Source: Amyloporia xantha
Taxonomy: Eukaryota; Basidiomycota; Agaricomycetes; Polyporales; Adustoporiaceae
Assembly: GCA_036971615.1 (NCBI GenBank)
Contig: JAYKKR010000004.1
Span: 868,001 to 932,000, forward strand
Direction of reading: 5' to 3'
Length of the DNA stretch: 64,000 nt
Under the pieces are notes generated by a model that saw only the letters and a program-made list of their open reading frames with translations, made no database searches and was not told where the DNA came from. This document shows, one piece after another, positions 24,401-35,428 of this stretch (positions are counted from its first letter, which is position 1; the number at the start of each line of letters is the position of its first letter). Position numbers and translations under genes: made by a program.

Positions 24401-24894
24401 GGCAAGGGCGGAAAGAGCTTCTATGATATGGGGAACTACCCGTCCACGGCGCAGAATGGCAGCGCGACGGAGGTCGTGGTGCAGAACATCTGGCAGGAGG
24501 CGGGTGCTGGACCGAACGCGCCGTATGACCAGGGTGAGTGGCGGTGCTCTGATTTGCCACTGTCGGCGGTGGTGGAGGCGATGAGGCTGACGGTTTGGTT
24601 GTTTTGTTTGTGTGTGATTAGAGTTCTACCTGATCCTGGACGTTGCGGCTGGCGGGACGAGTGGATGGTTCCCGGACAACGTGGGCGGCAAGCCGTGGTA
24701 CGACGGCTCGGCGACGGCGATGTACGAGTTCGCGAAGGCGCAGTCGACGTGGGCCGCGACGTGGCCGTCCGACCCGGATGACCGTGCGCTGAGAGTGTGA
24801 GTGCCGCCGTGTTCTTTCATCCTGTGTTCCGTCGTCGCTGAATGCGCGCGTGCGTAGTTCGTCCGTCAAGATGTGGCAGCTCGGCAGTTGTTGA
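21472..24894 (+). CDS. KRE6: KRE6/SKN1-type beta-glucan synthesis-associated protein (GH16 fold)
   Basis: The ATG at 21472 opens with MAYRKRDSSGYSSADAYRSL. Eight coding exons give roughly 890 residues, with GT...AG at every junction. Residues 1 to about 500 are a Ser/Pro/Ala-rich cytosolic tail. A single type II signal anchor follows (YWLTLAGIFAGIAGAAVLCYF), then the luminal GH16-like domain: FDEDWSNGIDSNWVYDIQLGG, YGRVEVVAKIPTGDWLWPAIWMLP, the active-site signature GEIDIMEARG (split by an intron after GEID), VQTHLFGWW, FHTYALEW and VQNIWQEAG. It ends VKMWQLGSC. Known role: membrane protein of the secretory pathway needed for cell-wall beta-1,6-glucan; whether it transglycosylates is inferred from the retained ExDxxE residues. 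Length and order fit the family, with a longer N-terminal tail than yeast. Basidiomycetes carry several paralogues, so KRE6 versus SKN1 cannot be decided. Confidence 0.92.
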
Positions 24895-25754
24895 GCGCGC
24901 TCCTCCTGCGCTTGGTCTCGGCATCCTCATTCGATCATATGCATATCCGCGCCGGCCGCTGCCTCCTTGCCCTGCGAGGACTAGAACCGCCTACACATCG
25001 TCACTAACTATACCGCCTATACCCCTCGGGGCGAAACATACGGACAATTGATACTGACACGACCCCGAGACGAAAACCGCGCCGCCGCCTGCGGGTGGAC
25101 GGGACGGACTGCTAGTGCTACTTTTTTCTCCTCTGCTATAGTACCATATATCATATCGCCTGCGTACGGCGCCTCTCTAACCCCTGCTGTGGCGGGGAGG
25201 GAGGGGGCGCCGACGTGGATGGACTCTCGGACTTTGACTTACTACTATTAGTGTGTTGCGTAGACTGTGTGCTCCGGCGCTGCCTCCGGTGTTGTCGTGC
25301 TATCCTTTGTCTCCCCTCCCTCTGTCTCACTGTCTTTCCACACTTGCACACTCCCTGTAGCGGCCTGCTTGTGCTGTGCTTTGTTCTGTGTTTTTGTGGA
25401 TGTGTGCGACTTGGTTTCGTGCTTATTCCGTATGGGCAATTTCTAGGCGTGTACGCCCGCCTCTGCCCTTTTTTTCGAAATCTTTTTGATCATATTATTC
25501 CCTGTGCTCGGCGAACACTGACTGACTGTTGTGTGGTCGTGGGTGCCGTTGCTGTCTGTCGTGGCTCTGGCCGTTCCGCTCTTTGCTGTTGAACTCAGCG
25601 ACTGGTCACTACCGTTCCACGTTTATGCTGTCTTTACTTTGCTTCTGCATCGGCTGTGGTTTCCGTTCATGTTCATCTTTGTTCCATACTTTACAATTAC
25701 CAGTGTCTCCGTATCATCATTACTCCATATACACCCAATGCGATTGGCTTTTGC
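24895..25754. other. Gene-free 3' flank
   Basis: T/C-rich sequence after the KRE6/SKN1 stop, probably including its 3' untranslated region. The open frames are Cys/Leu-rich reading of pyrimidine-rich DNA, and I see no gene. Confidence 0.45.
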
Positions 25755-28300
25755 TTAAGCTGCGTAGTCTACCTTGTTCGCCTGTCGAGCATGCGGCACA
25801 AAAACGATTGGATGTTGTGAGTACAAACTGATGGCCTCCGTTGAATTCCGGGCTAAAAATCCGGCAGAATAGAATGTTATTTTGGTACAGTTGCGCCATT
25901 CTTGAGCAGTCGGCGAGGACTGATAGATTGAGTTGTGGAGTCGGTCAAATAATTCAGCAACACGGGCAGGACTCCGATTTCCTACAATAGCATCCGCGAC
26001 TGCACCCGATGTGTACACACGTCCAGAACCGTCTGGCACCAAGTCCTAAAATTCAGGAATCCCTCAGTCCGTGCCTGTCCCAGAACCACAGCACTCCACA
26101 ACCAGATGGTGCTTTGGGTGATGTCCGTAGCCCTACCAGGAACGGGGGTCATCAAGACGTGGGAGACGGCCCTGAAGGGAGCGCGCAAGCTCAGATGATT
26201 GCAATCAGGTTGCGGGCTCGGACGCTCCGGGGGCAGTTCCTTCGGGTTGCGTTATGGATTTGGATTTTTAGGCTGGCGTTCGTCAGCGTTCGTCAGCCTC
26301 GTACTTGGCGTGACGCATGCGCAGTGCACCAGCGCGCCTTCCAGCCGGGGCTGAGCGAGTAGTGAGAACGCATTGCTGGCGGACCGCGATGGCGACGGGA
26401 AGTTGGAACTGAGGAGCAATTTGCATTACGTTGTCATGTCCTCGTTAGTCGTGCGCGCAAAAAAGGTCTTCTGGCAGGACCGCATCGGAAGCACCAGGAG
26501 GATGCAGTAATGGTTTATTGGAGATATGGGCCGTTCACTTCCTAAAAGCCGGAGGACGGAGCCGGTCGAGTAATTGCGGAATGGTCATCACTTGTATTGT
26601 ACGCAACTAACGTGTTGATCAGTGGTTGATCTAAATATATAGAGTTCCATGTCGATTTGGGCGAAGGTGCGCATCGCGGAAAGATGTGGTGTCGGTAGGA
26701 AACTCTCTGGAAGACTGGCAGGAACACTTCCCCAGAGTGGGCGAATATGGACTGTGTCGAAGGACTTCCGAGATGTAGTATGGCAGAAGTGTTCGCTTGT
26801 GAACTCAGGAATCACTGAGATGATCATGTTATAACGGACACGACGGATGTTCTGAAGAATAGGGCTGTGTAAAAGCGGATTTCTTCTCGAAGGCCGACTG
26901 AGATTACGTCTTCCGCGTCATTCAACTGCTCTATGTGCACAAGCCATAGGAGGCGTAACCCTCTTTAAAGTCTGCCAATTCAAGGAATATGCCCGCGCAT
27001 TCGGAGACTCGCGTCAAAGCGAATGCTCCGTCGCCCAGCGGCAATGAGGAGTACAGTAGCGACGGTTTCACTCTCCGGATCCCTGAGTCTAAATTATCGC
27101 GGCGAGCTCGGTGTCAGACCCTTTTCTTTTCTGTAAGGAGCAACCAAAACAACCACGCACTATGTCCACGAACCACAAGAAAACAAGGAGTGCTTGGGGT
27201 ACCAACGGAGCCAATGCCTGTGAGAAAGGTGACCACTCAGAAGCAGCGATGTCCCGAGGCTGCACCGCTGTGCCAGTTGAGCGCTCGCGCCCGGTACCGT
27301 GGCGAAGCTCAGATGGAAATGGCCGTTTGTGCCTTGAAAGGCAGGCATTATCCACGCACGCCTTTGGGATGCTAGCTATACATTCCGAAGCGAGGCCAAG
27401 ACTGTGATGATCGAAGGAATGGAAGATCGGTTGATGTGCTCACCTTATCTCACTTTCACGCCGGCGGACATGACCGAAGCGTTCGTAGCAAGAACTTTCG
27501 TAGTACAATTAGCAAGACAGGAGCGGTACAAGAATATAGCGGTGCACGACGGCAAACACCTCTTGTGGTTCGACATGTGCATGTTTTGCCCTGGCCTCAA
27601 CACCTGGACCTTATATTATCTCACGAAGGCTGCAGATGAAGTGGAGAGGTTTCGAATGATTCTCCGAAGAATTCGAATACAGTATCCAAGAGGCATGGAT
27701 AATTTGGCGGCTTCGGAATTGGGAGCAAACGACTAGTCGGCCCGACAATATAGAAAGCAACGTGCTATGAACTCGACCTCGCGGAGAGGCTCGAATGAAA
27801 CATCGACATTAGAACCGGAAGCTGCAATGCGACATGCAACTCACCTTGTATTATCTGGGCACCTCGAGCTCATGCTCGCGGCGCTGTCTGTTGAGACGCT
27901 GCGGTGATCACCCTGAGTATGTTGAGATGTTTGTCCATCTTATGAAGCATACCCTGTGCACGCCTAGAGAGACGTCGCGGAGATTATCGTGGCAATGCTT
28001 GTATTATGACTGTTCGCGAGCAGATCTCGACCATAGCTGGATATGAAAGGCTTCGACTTGATTCGGTGCTCGGTTTAAGTGCATGTATGAGGAGTTGATA
28101 GCGCGTACATGCCGAAATGTTGACACTTGGGCAAGCGAAGGTTAGCGCCATTTTGCGAGATTGCGGAGGCATCTCTGTCCTCGAAGGTCCTATTGGTTCC
28201 TCAGAGCCAAATGCATGATACATCTCAAATGAGATTAATTCTATTTGTCCCGTCCCGCTCAATGGAAGGTACACCTCCTAGGAAGTATCACGACATCGAA
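25755..28300 (-). pseudogene. Decayed gene copy B, unknown family
   Basis: Counterpart of copy A (9.2-10.6 kb) in opposite orientation; matches were judged by eye over three separate blocks. The 3' part holds an exon-like piece: after the acceptor GAATTTTAG at about 26045 (minus strand) comes DLVPDGSGRVYTSGAVADAI, and the frame continues for about 95 codons to 25755. Other pieces are LSHRHWLRWYPKHSL (about 27200) and CSRTVIIQALP (about 28010). Where copy A has MSAGATGNEI before a donor, copy B has MSAGVKVR then a stop beside the same GTGAGC, so copy B is interrupted. I do not recognise the family. The 3' piece could instead belong to a separate gene, because copy A has no clear match for it. 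Confidence 0.4.
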
Positions 28301-30179
28301 GACGACCCTGACACATACTAGAAGTGAAACAGTGGCAAACGACGCCTTATTGACTCACACTGATAATGATGATCGCCTGAAAGGAGATAATGTATTATAC
28401 AGAGGACTTACGACCAAAATCAGATACATACCATCAAGCATTCACAATTCCTGCGCCATGTAGCAGCGGTTGGTGAATGGCTGGAAGACTGTCAATGTAG
28501 GAGATAGTAGTGGCCATACCTGGACTACCACGGACAGAGCATGGATATGTAGACGATATTAGAGAGAGAATTCACGTGCAAATTGGCAAATTCAAGGCGG
28601 CGAACTATGATACGATAGTTGGCGTGATGGTCTAATCTAGATCTGCCATGAAGCTCCCTAGAGCGAAACTGGAATGCTGGTGATCAGTGTCCACAGGTAG
28701 AAGATAGCAGCGCTCAATCTTAGCTGCGAGATACCAGATGAAGCTCCCACTGCTTCATAACAGGTGAGAATTGGCAGATTTCCTCCGTGTTATCCCATCC
28801 AGGCTGAGCCTACGTGGCTTCCTTTGCATTTAAGCTGTTGTTGCTGGTGGCTTCGGCGTGGGGGGAGTTGTTACTAGATGATGGGGACGGCTCGCTCGCG
28901 GATGCGCAGTCTATAAGTCACCATTTCCCGCTTCTCCTTCTGGGCGACTGCTTTCAAATGACCTGGAGCACTCAGAATTCTATGCGCATCACAGCCGCTG
29001 CCGAGTGACTGATAGCCTATTTCGTGGTTTCTGGGATTTGGTCGTCAGAGATTGGCCTCCACACTGTCAAAACATAGTATTCGTCAGTCGAAGGGACCAG
29101 CAGGAGTACCGACAAGCTTCGGAGCATACCTGACTACTAATCTGGCTGTCAGCTAATCGGCCGCTACATCAAGCTTAATCAGCAACACTAATGATGTGAC
29201 AGAGAGTTTTGGAGATTGGTAGCGTTGTGGCCCAAAACGTCGACGTTCGATCCCGGATTCTTTTCTCGCAACCTGGGACGTCCAAATCGCAACATCCAGA
29301 AAGTAGAGGGAAACCCCAGAATGAAGGTTGGCTGACAGCTTCTAGTCAGGGCAGCGGCAGAAGGTGCACTTGGGATACGTGGCTTGTAGTCCTATCGCTA
29401 AAGCCTTCCAATTCTGCCAATCTGTCACGAGAAGGGAAACGCGATTGAAGCGCATTTTCTTCAAGTTCAAATAGTACGATGAGACATGCAAACAGATTGA
29501 GATGGTCGATTTAAATGCGAGATGATTCAGACTGAAACAAACGGGACAGTCTATGATGTTGCCAGATATTACAGAATATTCAATCGGAACGGTTTAGAAA
29601 TAGGTGAATGTCTGTTGGAAGGCGTTGGCACCACGGCAAGGTCAAGAGATAAACTAGACGGTGGTCTCGTGACCGCGTCCGACGTGTACTGTCAGCCACT
29701 CTATTCTTGCTATATTCTGAGGCCAAGTCTAGGCTCATCCCACTTGACAATTGAGGACTCTAAATATCCAGTGTGAGTACTTACTTCCCCGGCATAGACC
29801 ATGATGATGCACGATGCATGATATATAATATGTCGTGGGTAAAATATTGTCGCAGCAACTTCGGTGAGTGTCAGATTGTGGCAACCTATAGCTCATCGAG
29901 CCTTTCTCGCCGTTTCTGAAAGCTTTTCACCAGATGTATTTTGCTCGATATTCCTCCGAAAATCTGCGACACACAAGAATGCCTGTTACCTGCGAGTCGA
30001 AGGTTCATCTCACAAAATGTCACAGCACATCATGATGCTGGTCGCTGTTCAAATGACTTCTATCAATTAGTCCCATGCAAACATTAAAGGGCTCTGTGTA
30101 AGCTATGATTGTTTTAGAGGAAATATCATAGTGAACTCGCTGGGACCACAATCTGTCGTCGTGGAGTTAGTGAGTGTCA
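28301..30179. other. Gene-poor stretch
   Basis: One plus-strand frame from the ATG at 29522 is open for 84 codons. Another at 28814-29008 begins with a signal-peptide-like run but has no ATG. Neither has a family or a splice chain, and I see no supportable gene. Confidence 0.35.
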
Positions 30180-30885
30180 CTATTCCCGTCGAATCCCGTA
30201 CCCTCTGCAAGCGCGATTAATTCGCGCGACGTTCCTTCTTCTGGATACGACGGCCATGATTGTTCTGAGGCCGTTGGAGACTGAGATGTCAGTCTCAGTA
30301 TCGGAGGAACAGTCAGAGTCGAAAATCCCGGCGGCCTCGGCTCGTCTCCATTCAGCCTCCTCGTACTGCCTCTGTAACTGCAGTTTCGCCCATTGAGCTC
30401 GGAAGATCTTGTAATCCCTGAGGTCTTGACCATTCTCCGCATAGCTTTCCTCCTCCTGAGCGATAGCATCTTCGTGGGTTTTCAGCGAATCTGTCATTGA
30501 GCCAGACAGACTAGTTCCGTAACTGCTCACCGCCGCAAATTCGTCAGCAACGAAATTCACAGATCTCGTGCGGACCAATGGGCGACTACGTTGTGGTGCA
30601 GGCTCCGGTTCTTCCATATCAAGCAGTCTAACCGCCGAATAGGAATCGGGAAGCTCTTCGTCGTGCCACCGCAGGTGAACACCCATTCCCGTGCTGGTCG
30701 TTGAGCAGGACATATGTTTGGCTTCTTCTCGGTCATAGGCCTCAACCATCCTCTTTTGCGCCTCTAGCATCGCCGTCTCATGTTGATTCTAAGGAGTAAT
30801 CGGCGAATGTCAATAATTGTCATTGTACTAGCCAAGGGGCGTGCTAACATACCCTTTCTGCTTGTCTGCGAGTGCTCCTGACCAT
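30180..30885 (-). CDS. Unknown acidic/coiled protein, two exons
   Basis: The ATG at 30885 gives MVRSTRRQAER. A 64-bp intron (30789-30852; GTATGT to CTTAG) joins it in frame to NQHETAMLEAQKRMVEAYDR, and the frame ends RRE with a TAG at 30180-30182, about 213 residues. It is charged and rich in Glu, Arg, Ser and Ala. Two stretches look helical: the start up to EEAKHM, and DYKIFRAQWAKLQLQRQYEE. No membrane segment, signal peptide or known domain. The splice junction and the sustained frame support a real gene; the function is unknown. Confidence 0.6.
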
Positions 30886-31994
30886 TGTGAATGTGGCAAG
30901 TGGGTCGAATGGTAGAGTGGATCGTTATAGAGTGGGTGAGGGTGCAGATGTGTGTGGACTACATCGTGCATTTATATAGACGGTCGATACTGCTTTGTGC
31001 ACCCCGTGGCCCTTTGACTGCGGCTTTGACCTTTGACCGATATGGTCAAAGCGTTACGATGCCACTGCGTTGACTTTAGCGTGGGCCACCGCTTTGGCCT
31101 CATGGCACGCCACCGGATAGAGGCCCTTTTGTCTGTGGTAACAAGGTAGGACGTTTTGTATTATCTGGAATAGCAACGGGCTTATAGAATGCCTAGCTGT
31201 TGTGGGCCATTTAAGCTGCCAAACACAAGGCGTGAAAGGGCTCGAGAGTGATAACTTGAGTATTGCGGCATTCGTTTGACAACGGGCCATAGGTTGGCTG
31301 AATCTTCTCAGATCGATATTGGCATAGAATAATGGAGGCGTAGAACCACTGTGCCGGATCAGGCCAGGTGGCGGCAGCCCCTGGCGAGTGGCGTGGTTGC
31401 GCGAGTGGCACTAGTGTAGTCAATTGGATTCGAGATCTTTGCTTGCAAAAGAGCTTCTAGATCAACTCATACAGTAGTTCCGAGTGTACCTTTTCCACCT
31501 AATAACCTCTTATACCTTATATACCGTGACACTAGGTTCTGTCAAAGTAAGGTGAGCGATAGACATGACTACTCAGTCTTTTCGCACAAGATAATTGTAC
31601 TGTATGAATGTTCAGTTTAACCGGGAGAGTTTTATGCAGCTGAAGGGAATCTACATTATCATGCAACGCGCAAAATCGGCTGTCAGGGTTCGTGGCAGGG
31701 TGTGGCGTCCAGCTGCGCGACGCGTTTTGCACGTGACCGCGTCACCCCGTTTAATGCGGTGGCGGCAAGCGCCTACAAGGGTACCTCTGACCACCAAGCT
31801 GGTCGACTGAAGCTCACTGCACCATTCCTAAAGGCGAATTGAAGTACTCATTATCTTCTTGGCCTCCCATCCTGTTCAATCTCCCCACTTTACGGCCCAA
31901 ATCGCGACTTTCAACCAACGCACTAGGCTCAATATACTTCCACAGTCATATGAGTCTCTTAGACTTCCCTGCCTTGCGCTGAAGTCTGTCAAGC
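30886..31994. other. Intergenic between divergent genes
   Basis: Shared upstream region of the unknown minus-strand gene and the plus-strand MCM10 gene. 31008-31055 contains TTTGACTGCGGCTTTGACC and a further TTTGACC, three closely spaced TTTGAC motifs of unknown meaning. No gene seen. Confidence 0.4.
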
Positions 31995-34550
31995 ATGGAG
32001 TCTTCTTCTAGCAAGAAAGAACGTGAAGAACAAAAGCAGGCAGAGATTAGAAAGCAGATTGCTCTCTTGCAAGCTCAACTTAACGACACTGACAACGCTT
32101 CGCGCCTACCACCTACTTCACCGAAAAGGAAACAGGATTCAGGCAGCTTGCGGGTGCCCTCTACACCCTCTCCAAGTGAGTGCGACTATGGTTGCTACCA
32201 TTCCTGGGTGCTGATCCAGAGATGCAAGAAAAAGGAAGTTAACACACGGCCCACCACATGACGAGAGACACCGACGCGCCGCAGACCGCAATCAAACACA
32301 CCGATCGAGACCAAGCACGTCGCATAAGCCCGCTACAATTCAGTCAAGCAAGGTCGCACAGCTCCCGAAGGCTGCGCCTTCTACTGTCCTGCAGAAACTC
32401 GCCTCTGTGCATGCAAAGCAGAAGAGCGAACCCGTAGAAATTGTAGTTTCTCGATCCTCCGCGTTCTCTGACAGGGCTGCTGCTCTTCATCCTCCTCGAG
32501 AGGACGACACTGCAATAGATGCACAAGCACGCGATGATCGACTGGCCCTTGTAGAGGATCTGGTCGCAGGCCCCGTAGACCACAGACCGCCCTTTGACGA
32601 CCCACGCTTCGAGAAGCTGGAGCCAAATTCGGGCATCCGTCTGTCGTGAGTCATGATCTACTGAGTTGTCCTTAGCTCGATTGATCGTCCAATGTGCACA
32701 GGTCTCGCGCTATCCCGTATGATGATTTTCAAGACCACCTTCGGGGACGATACTACCTTTCGCCATCGAAGCTCTATTCTGTTGTCCGTCTCCTGCCCAG
32801 CAAGCAAGGGTACGACGTTCCCGTATCGGGGGACTGGGTCACCATCGCTGTAGTCGCCGAGCGCGGCAAGATCAAACATAGCCAGGCACCAGTTGGCCTG
32901 GGGCGAGAGGACAAAATTCATGAAGAAGAGGAAGAGAATACTATCGATCAGCTTCCTCTAGACGGAGCGGATAAGAGCGGTCAATCGAATCCAGTCAAAG
33001 GCAAACGCCCACGGAAGGAAGAGCAATCGAGGCCTAGCGGGAAAAAGTATGTCAACATGAAACTGGTCGATTTCGGGTGCCGCTCTAGCGGATCGTCTTC
33101 CAATGGTGGTCGGACGACGATACGTGGAGATGCCTCGCTATCGCTTTTGCTCTTTGAGGCCGATGCATGCGATATCGTCACAAAAGAGAACGGGAAAAAA
33201 GAGAAGGTTTACAGGGGAGGCAGTAGAGGAGCGTTTGAGAAGATGTCTGTTTTGAGAGAAGGAGCCGTTGTAGCACTGCTCAATCCACGGATATTGAAGC
33301 CGTTTCAAGTATGTTTCAAGATTTTAATTTTGGTAACTATCTATTAACACGTTTGTAGCGGTCCGCAGATGCACCCCATCCAACGGACAACGTTCTCGCC
33401 ATTACACCGGAGTCTGTTTCTTCGATTGCGGTGATTGGTTACTCTCAGGACTTGGGCATGTGTAAAGCGACCAAGCGGGATGGGTCTACGTGCGGGAGCT
33501 GGTGTGATAGGCGAGTCGCCGATGTCTGCGACTGGCATATCCAGCATGCTGTCGAGAGAAAACGTGCAGGAAGAGCCGAGTTCTCCATAGGGTGAGTCAA
33601 TGCATTGAATCTCTGCTAAGAAGGTGTTCGTTTGACATCGTCAATAGCACCTCAGGAATGTCTACGGCTGCGAAACGGAAGAAGCCAGCGTATGATCCTA
33701 AGCGTCAGTGGGGCTTGAAGCCGGAGGAAGACCATGTAGCCGGAAGTGCGACATACGTGGTTTCTGGACATGTTGTCTCCGGCAGCAATGATGCAAAGTC
33801 TCTTTTCATATCCGAAACCATGGGACGTGATGCGCAAGCGAAGGCATCCCGCAAAGCGTCCACGAAGGTTGCAGAACGCGCTCTGCAGCAGCTACTGGAA
33901 AGGGACAAGGAAGGGACAAAAGCGCTACTCTCCGCACGAAAGTTCGGAAAGCGAATAGCGAATCACTCCGAGAAAGTGAAGGGCGAACATGGAAAGAAGA
34001 GTCTCGAGGGACAATATCCTGAAGAGACATCTGATGTTGACGTGGAAGGCAGCAACGATGATGGCGAGACGAAGCCGCGAAAGAACGCTTATTCTGCCCA
34101 TCTTATTAGACAGCTTGGTTTCGACCCGACAGCGAAGGATGGGAAGCGGGCCGCCGATTCCAATTTACAACTGAAGGTAGTCGTTTCTCTCAAAAATACA
34201 GAAGCGAAGTCATGGTGCTCATAGAATCTCCCAACATGTAGCTCGATGCCTTAGCAGCTGTGCAGGCTTCGAAACGGGACATTCGTCTTGGACCAAGACC
34301 AGGAAAAAGAAATACCTGTGTCAGACGTCCTGTGTGTGCGACATCGGACAGGTCACTTGCGCAGCACGGCATGGCAACAGCTACAGCAAGCAGGAATCGT
34401 CCTCCAATATCCCTAAATGCTAGCGACGATGATGAGCTGGAGAAAGAAGAATTGGCGACGTTCGGCAAGACGATCAAGTCCGTGGCCAGGAGTACGGTTG
34501 TGAGTTTAGACAGTAGCGACATAGAATTGGAAGTGGAACCTCCAATGTAA
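31995..34550 (+). CDS. MCM10: Replication initiation factor MCM10
   Basis: The ATG at 31995 gives MESSSSKKEREEQKQAEIRK, a coiled-coil start typical of the family. The first intron is 46 bp (32176-32221). The conserved core follows: RAIPYDDFQDHLRGRYYL, YSVVRLLPS, DWVTIAVVAERG and VNMKLVDFGCRS (OB fold), then LREGAVVALLNPRILKPF. The zinc-finger segment reads MCKATKRDGSTCGSWC followed by DVCDWHI, matching the Cys/Cys/Cys/His pattern of the MCM10 core. RLGPRPGKRN lies near the C terminus, and the stop is at 34548-34550. Six coding exons, roughly 700 residues. Role: chromatin-bound factor linking the CMG helicase to DNA polymerase alpha at replication forks, nuclear. The Lys-rich C-terminal part is low-complexity. 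The divergent unknown gene upstream shares its promoter region. Confidence 0.9.
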
Positions 34551-35428
34551 TAGTTTGATCTCACTGGGACAGTCTACAGATAATCATGTATGAATTCTTT
34601 CGAGAACGCTTCTGATGCGTAGGTCGACCGTACTCGGAGCAATCTCGAATAAACACTGCATGGTCACATGTGGATTTGACAGCAGTCTGGTCGGAAATGG
34701 CGGTAAAGGACTACTGAATTGCACGAACCCCTTTGACCATTGCGCATCGCCACGAGGACTGGGTCAGGGACAGCCACAAAATCCAACCTGGCTGCGTTGT
34801 AGAACAGCGATCGCTGCAAGTCAACATTGTATGGCAATGGGACACGAAATCCCCCACAAAAGTTGCAGATGTGTAATTCGTATAAGTGGTCAATATCGGC
34901 TCACGATGATGCAAGACCCGGATACACACATTAGCTGAAAGTGTCCCGACAGGTTGATCGACCAATGCGAGAGGCGTCTCACCAGGCGAGGAAATGTATA
35001 AGGAAGCCTACACTTCCGCTAATCATCTCATTTCATTTGCGTACGTTGCCTTGACATGGTGGATGCAACACGCACTGCATAGCGCGGTAATAACTATTTT
35101 GACCAAGGATGACCCACTCAGAGATATGGGTAATAGAACCTTCAGTGTAATGATGTCAAGATGTCAAGTGGCCCATCGCCGAGCTCTCGAAACTGACAGC
35201 ATGCGAGAGCAGCCTCGTCGTTAGCCTCTCGAAGAAGATTGGGAAAACTGCGATGCGAGTTGTCCAAGACGAATACTAAGGGAAAAAATCCGTCACGATG
35301 CTAACCAAGAAATGGTATCAATGTATAAGCAGGTGCTCATTCAACAGGCGCAGAGCAACAGACAGCAGATAAAAATAACGGGTTTAGTGCGAGTATACAG
35401 TACGGCATACATACGGAAGTCCCACAAA
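34551..35428. other. Convergent intergenic region, no gene seen
   Basis: Lies between the 3' ends of MCM10 (plus) and UBA2 (minus). Short frames only, no recognisable feature. Confidence 0.4.

Noticed and set aside
28814..29008. Frame beginning with a signal-peptide-like run (SFAFKLLLLVASAWGE)
   Set aside because: No ATG (GTG only), no continuation or splice site, and a short hydrophobic run can occur by chance.
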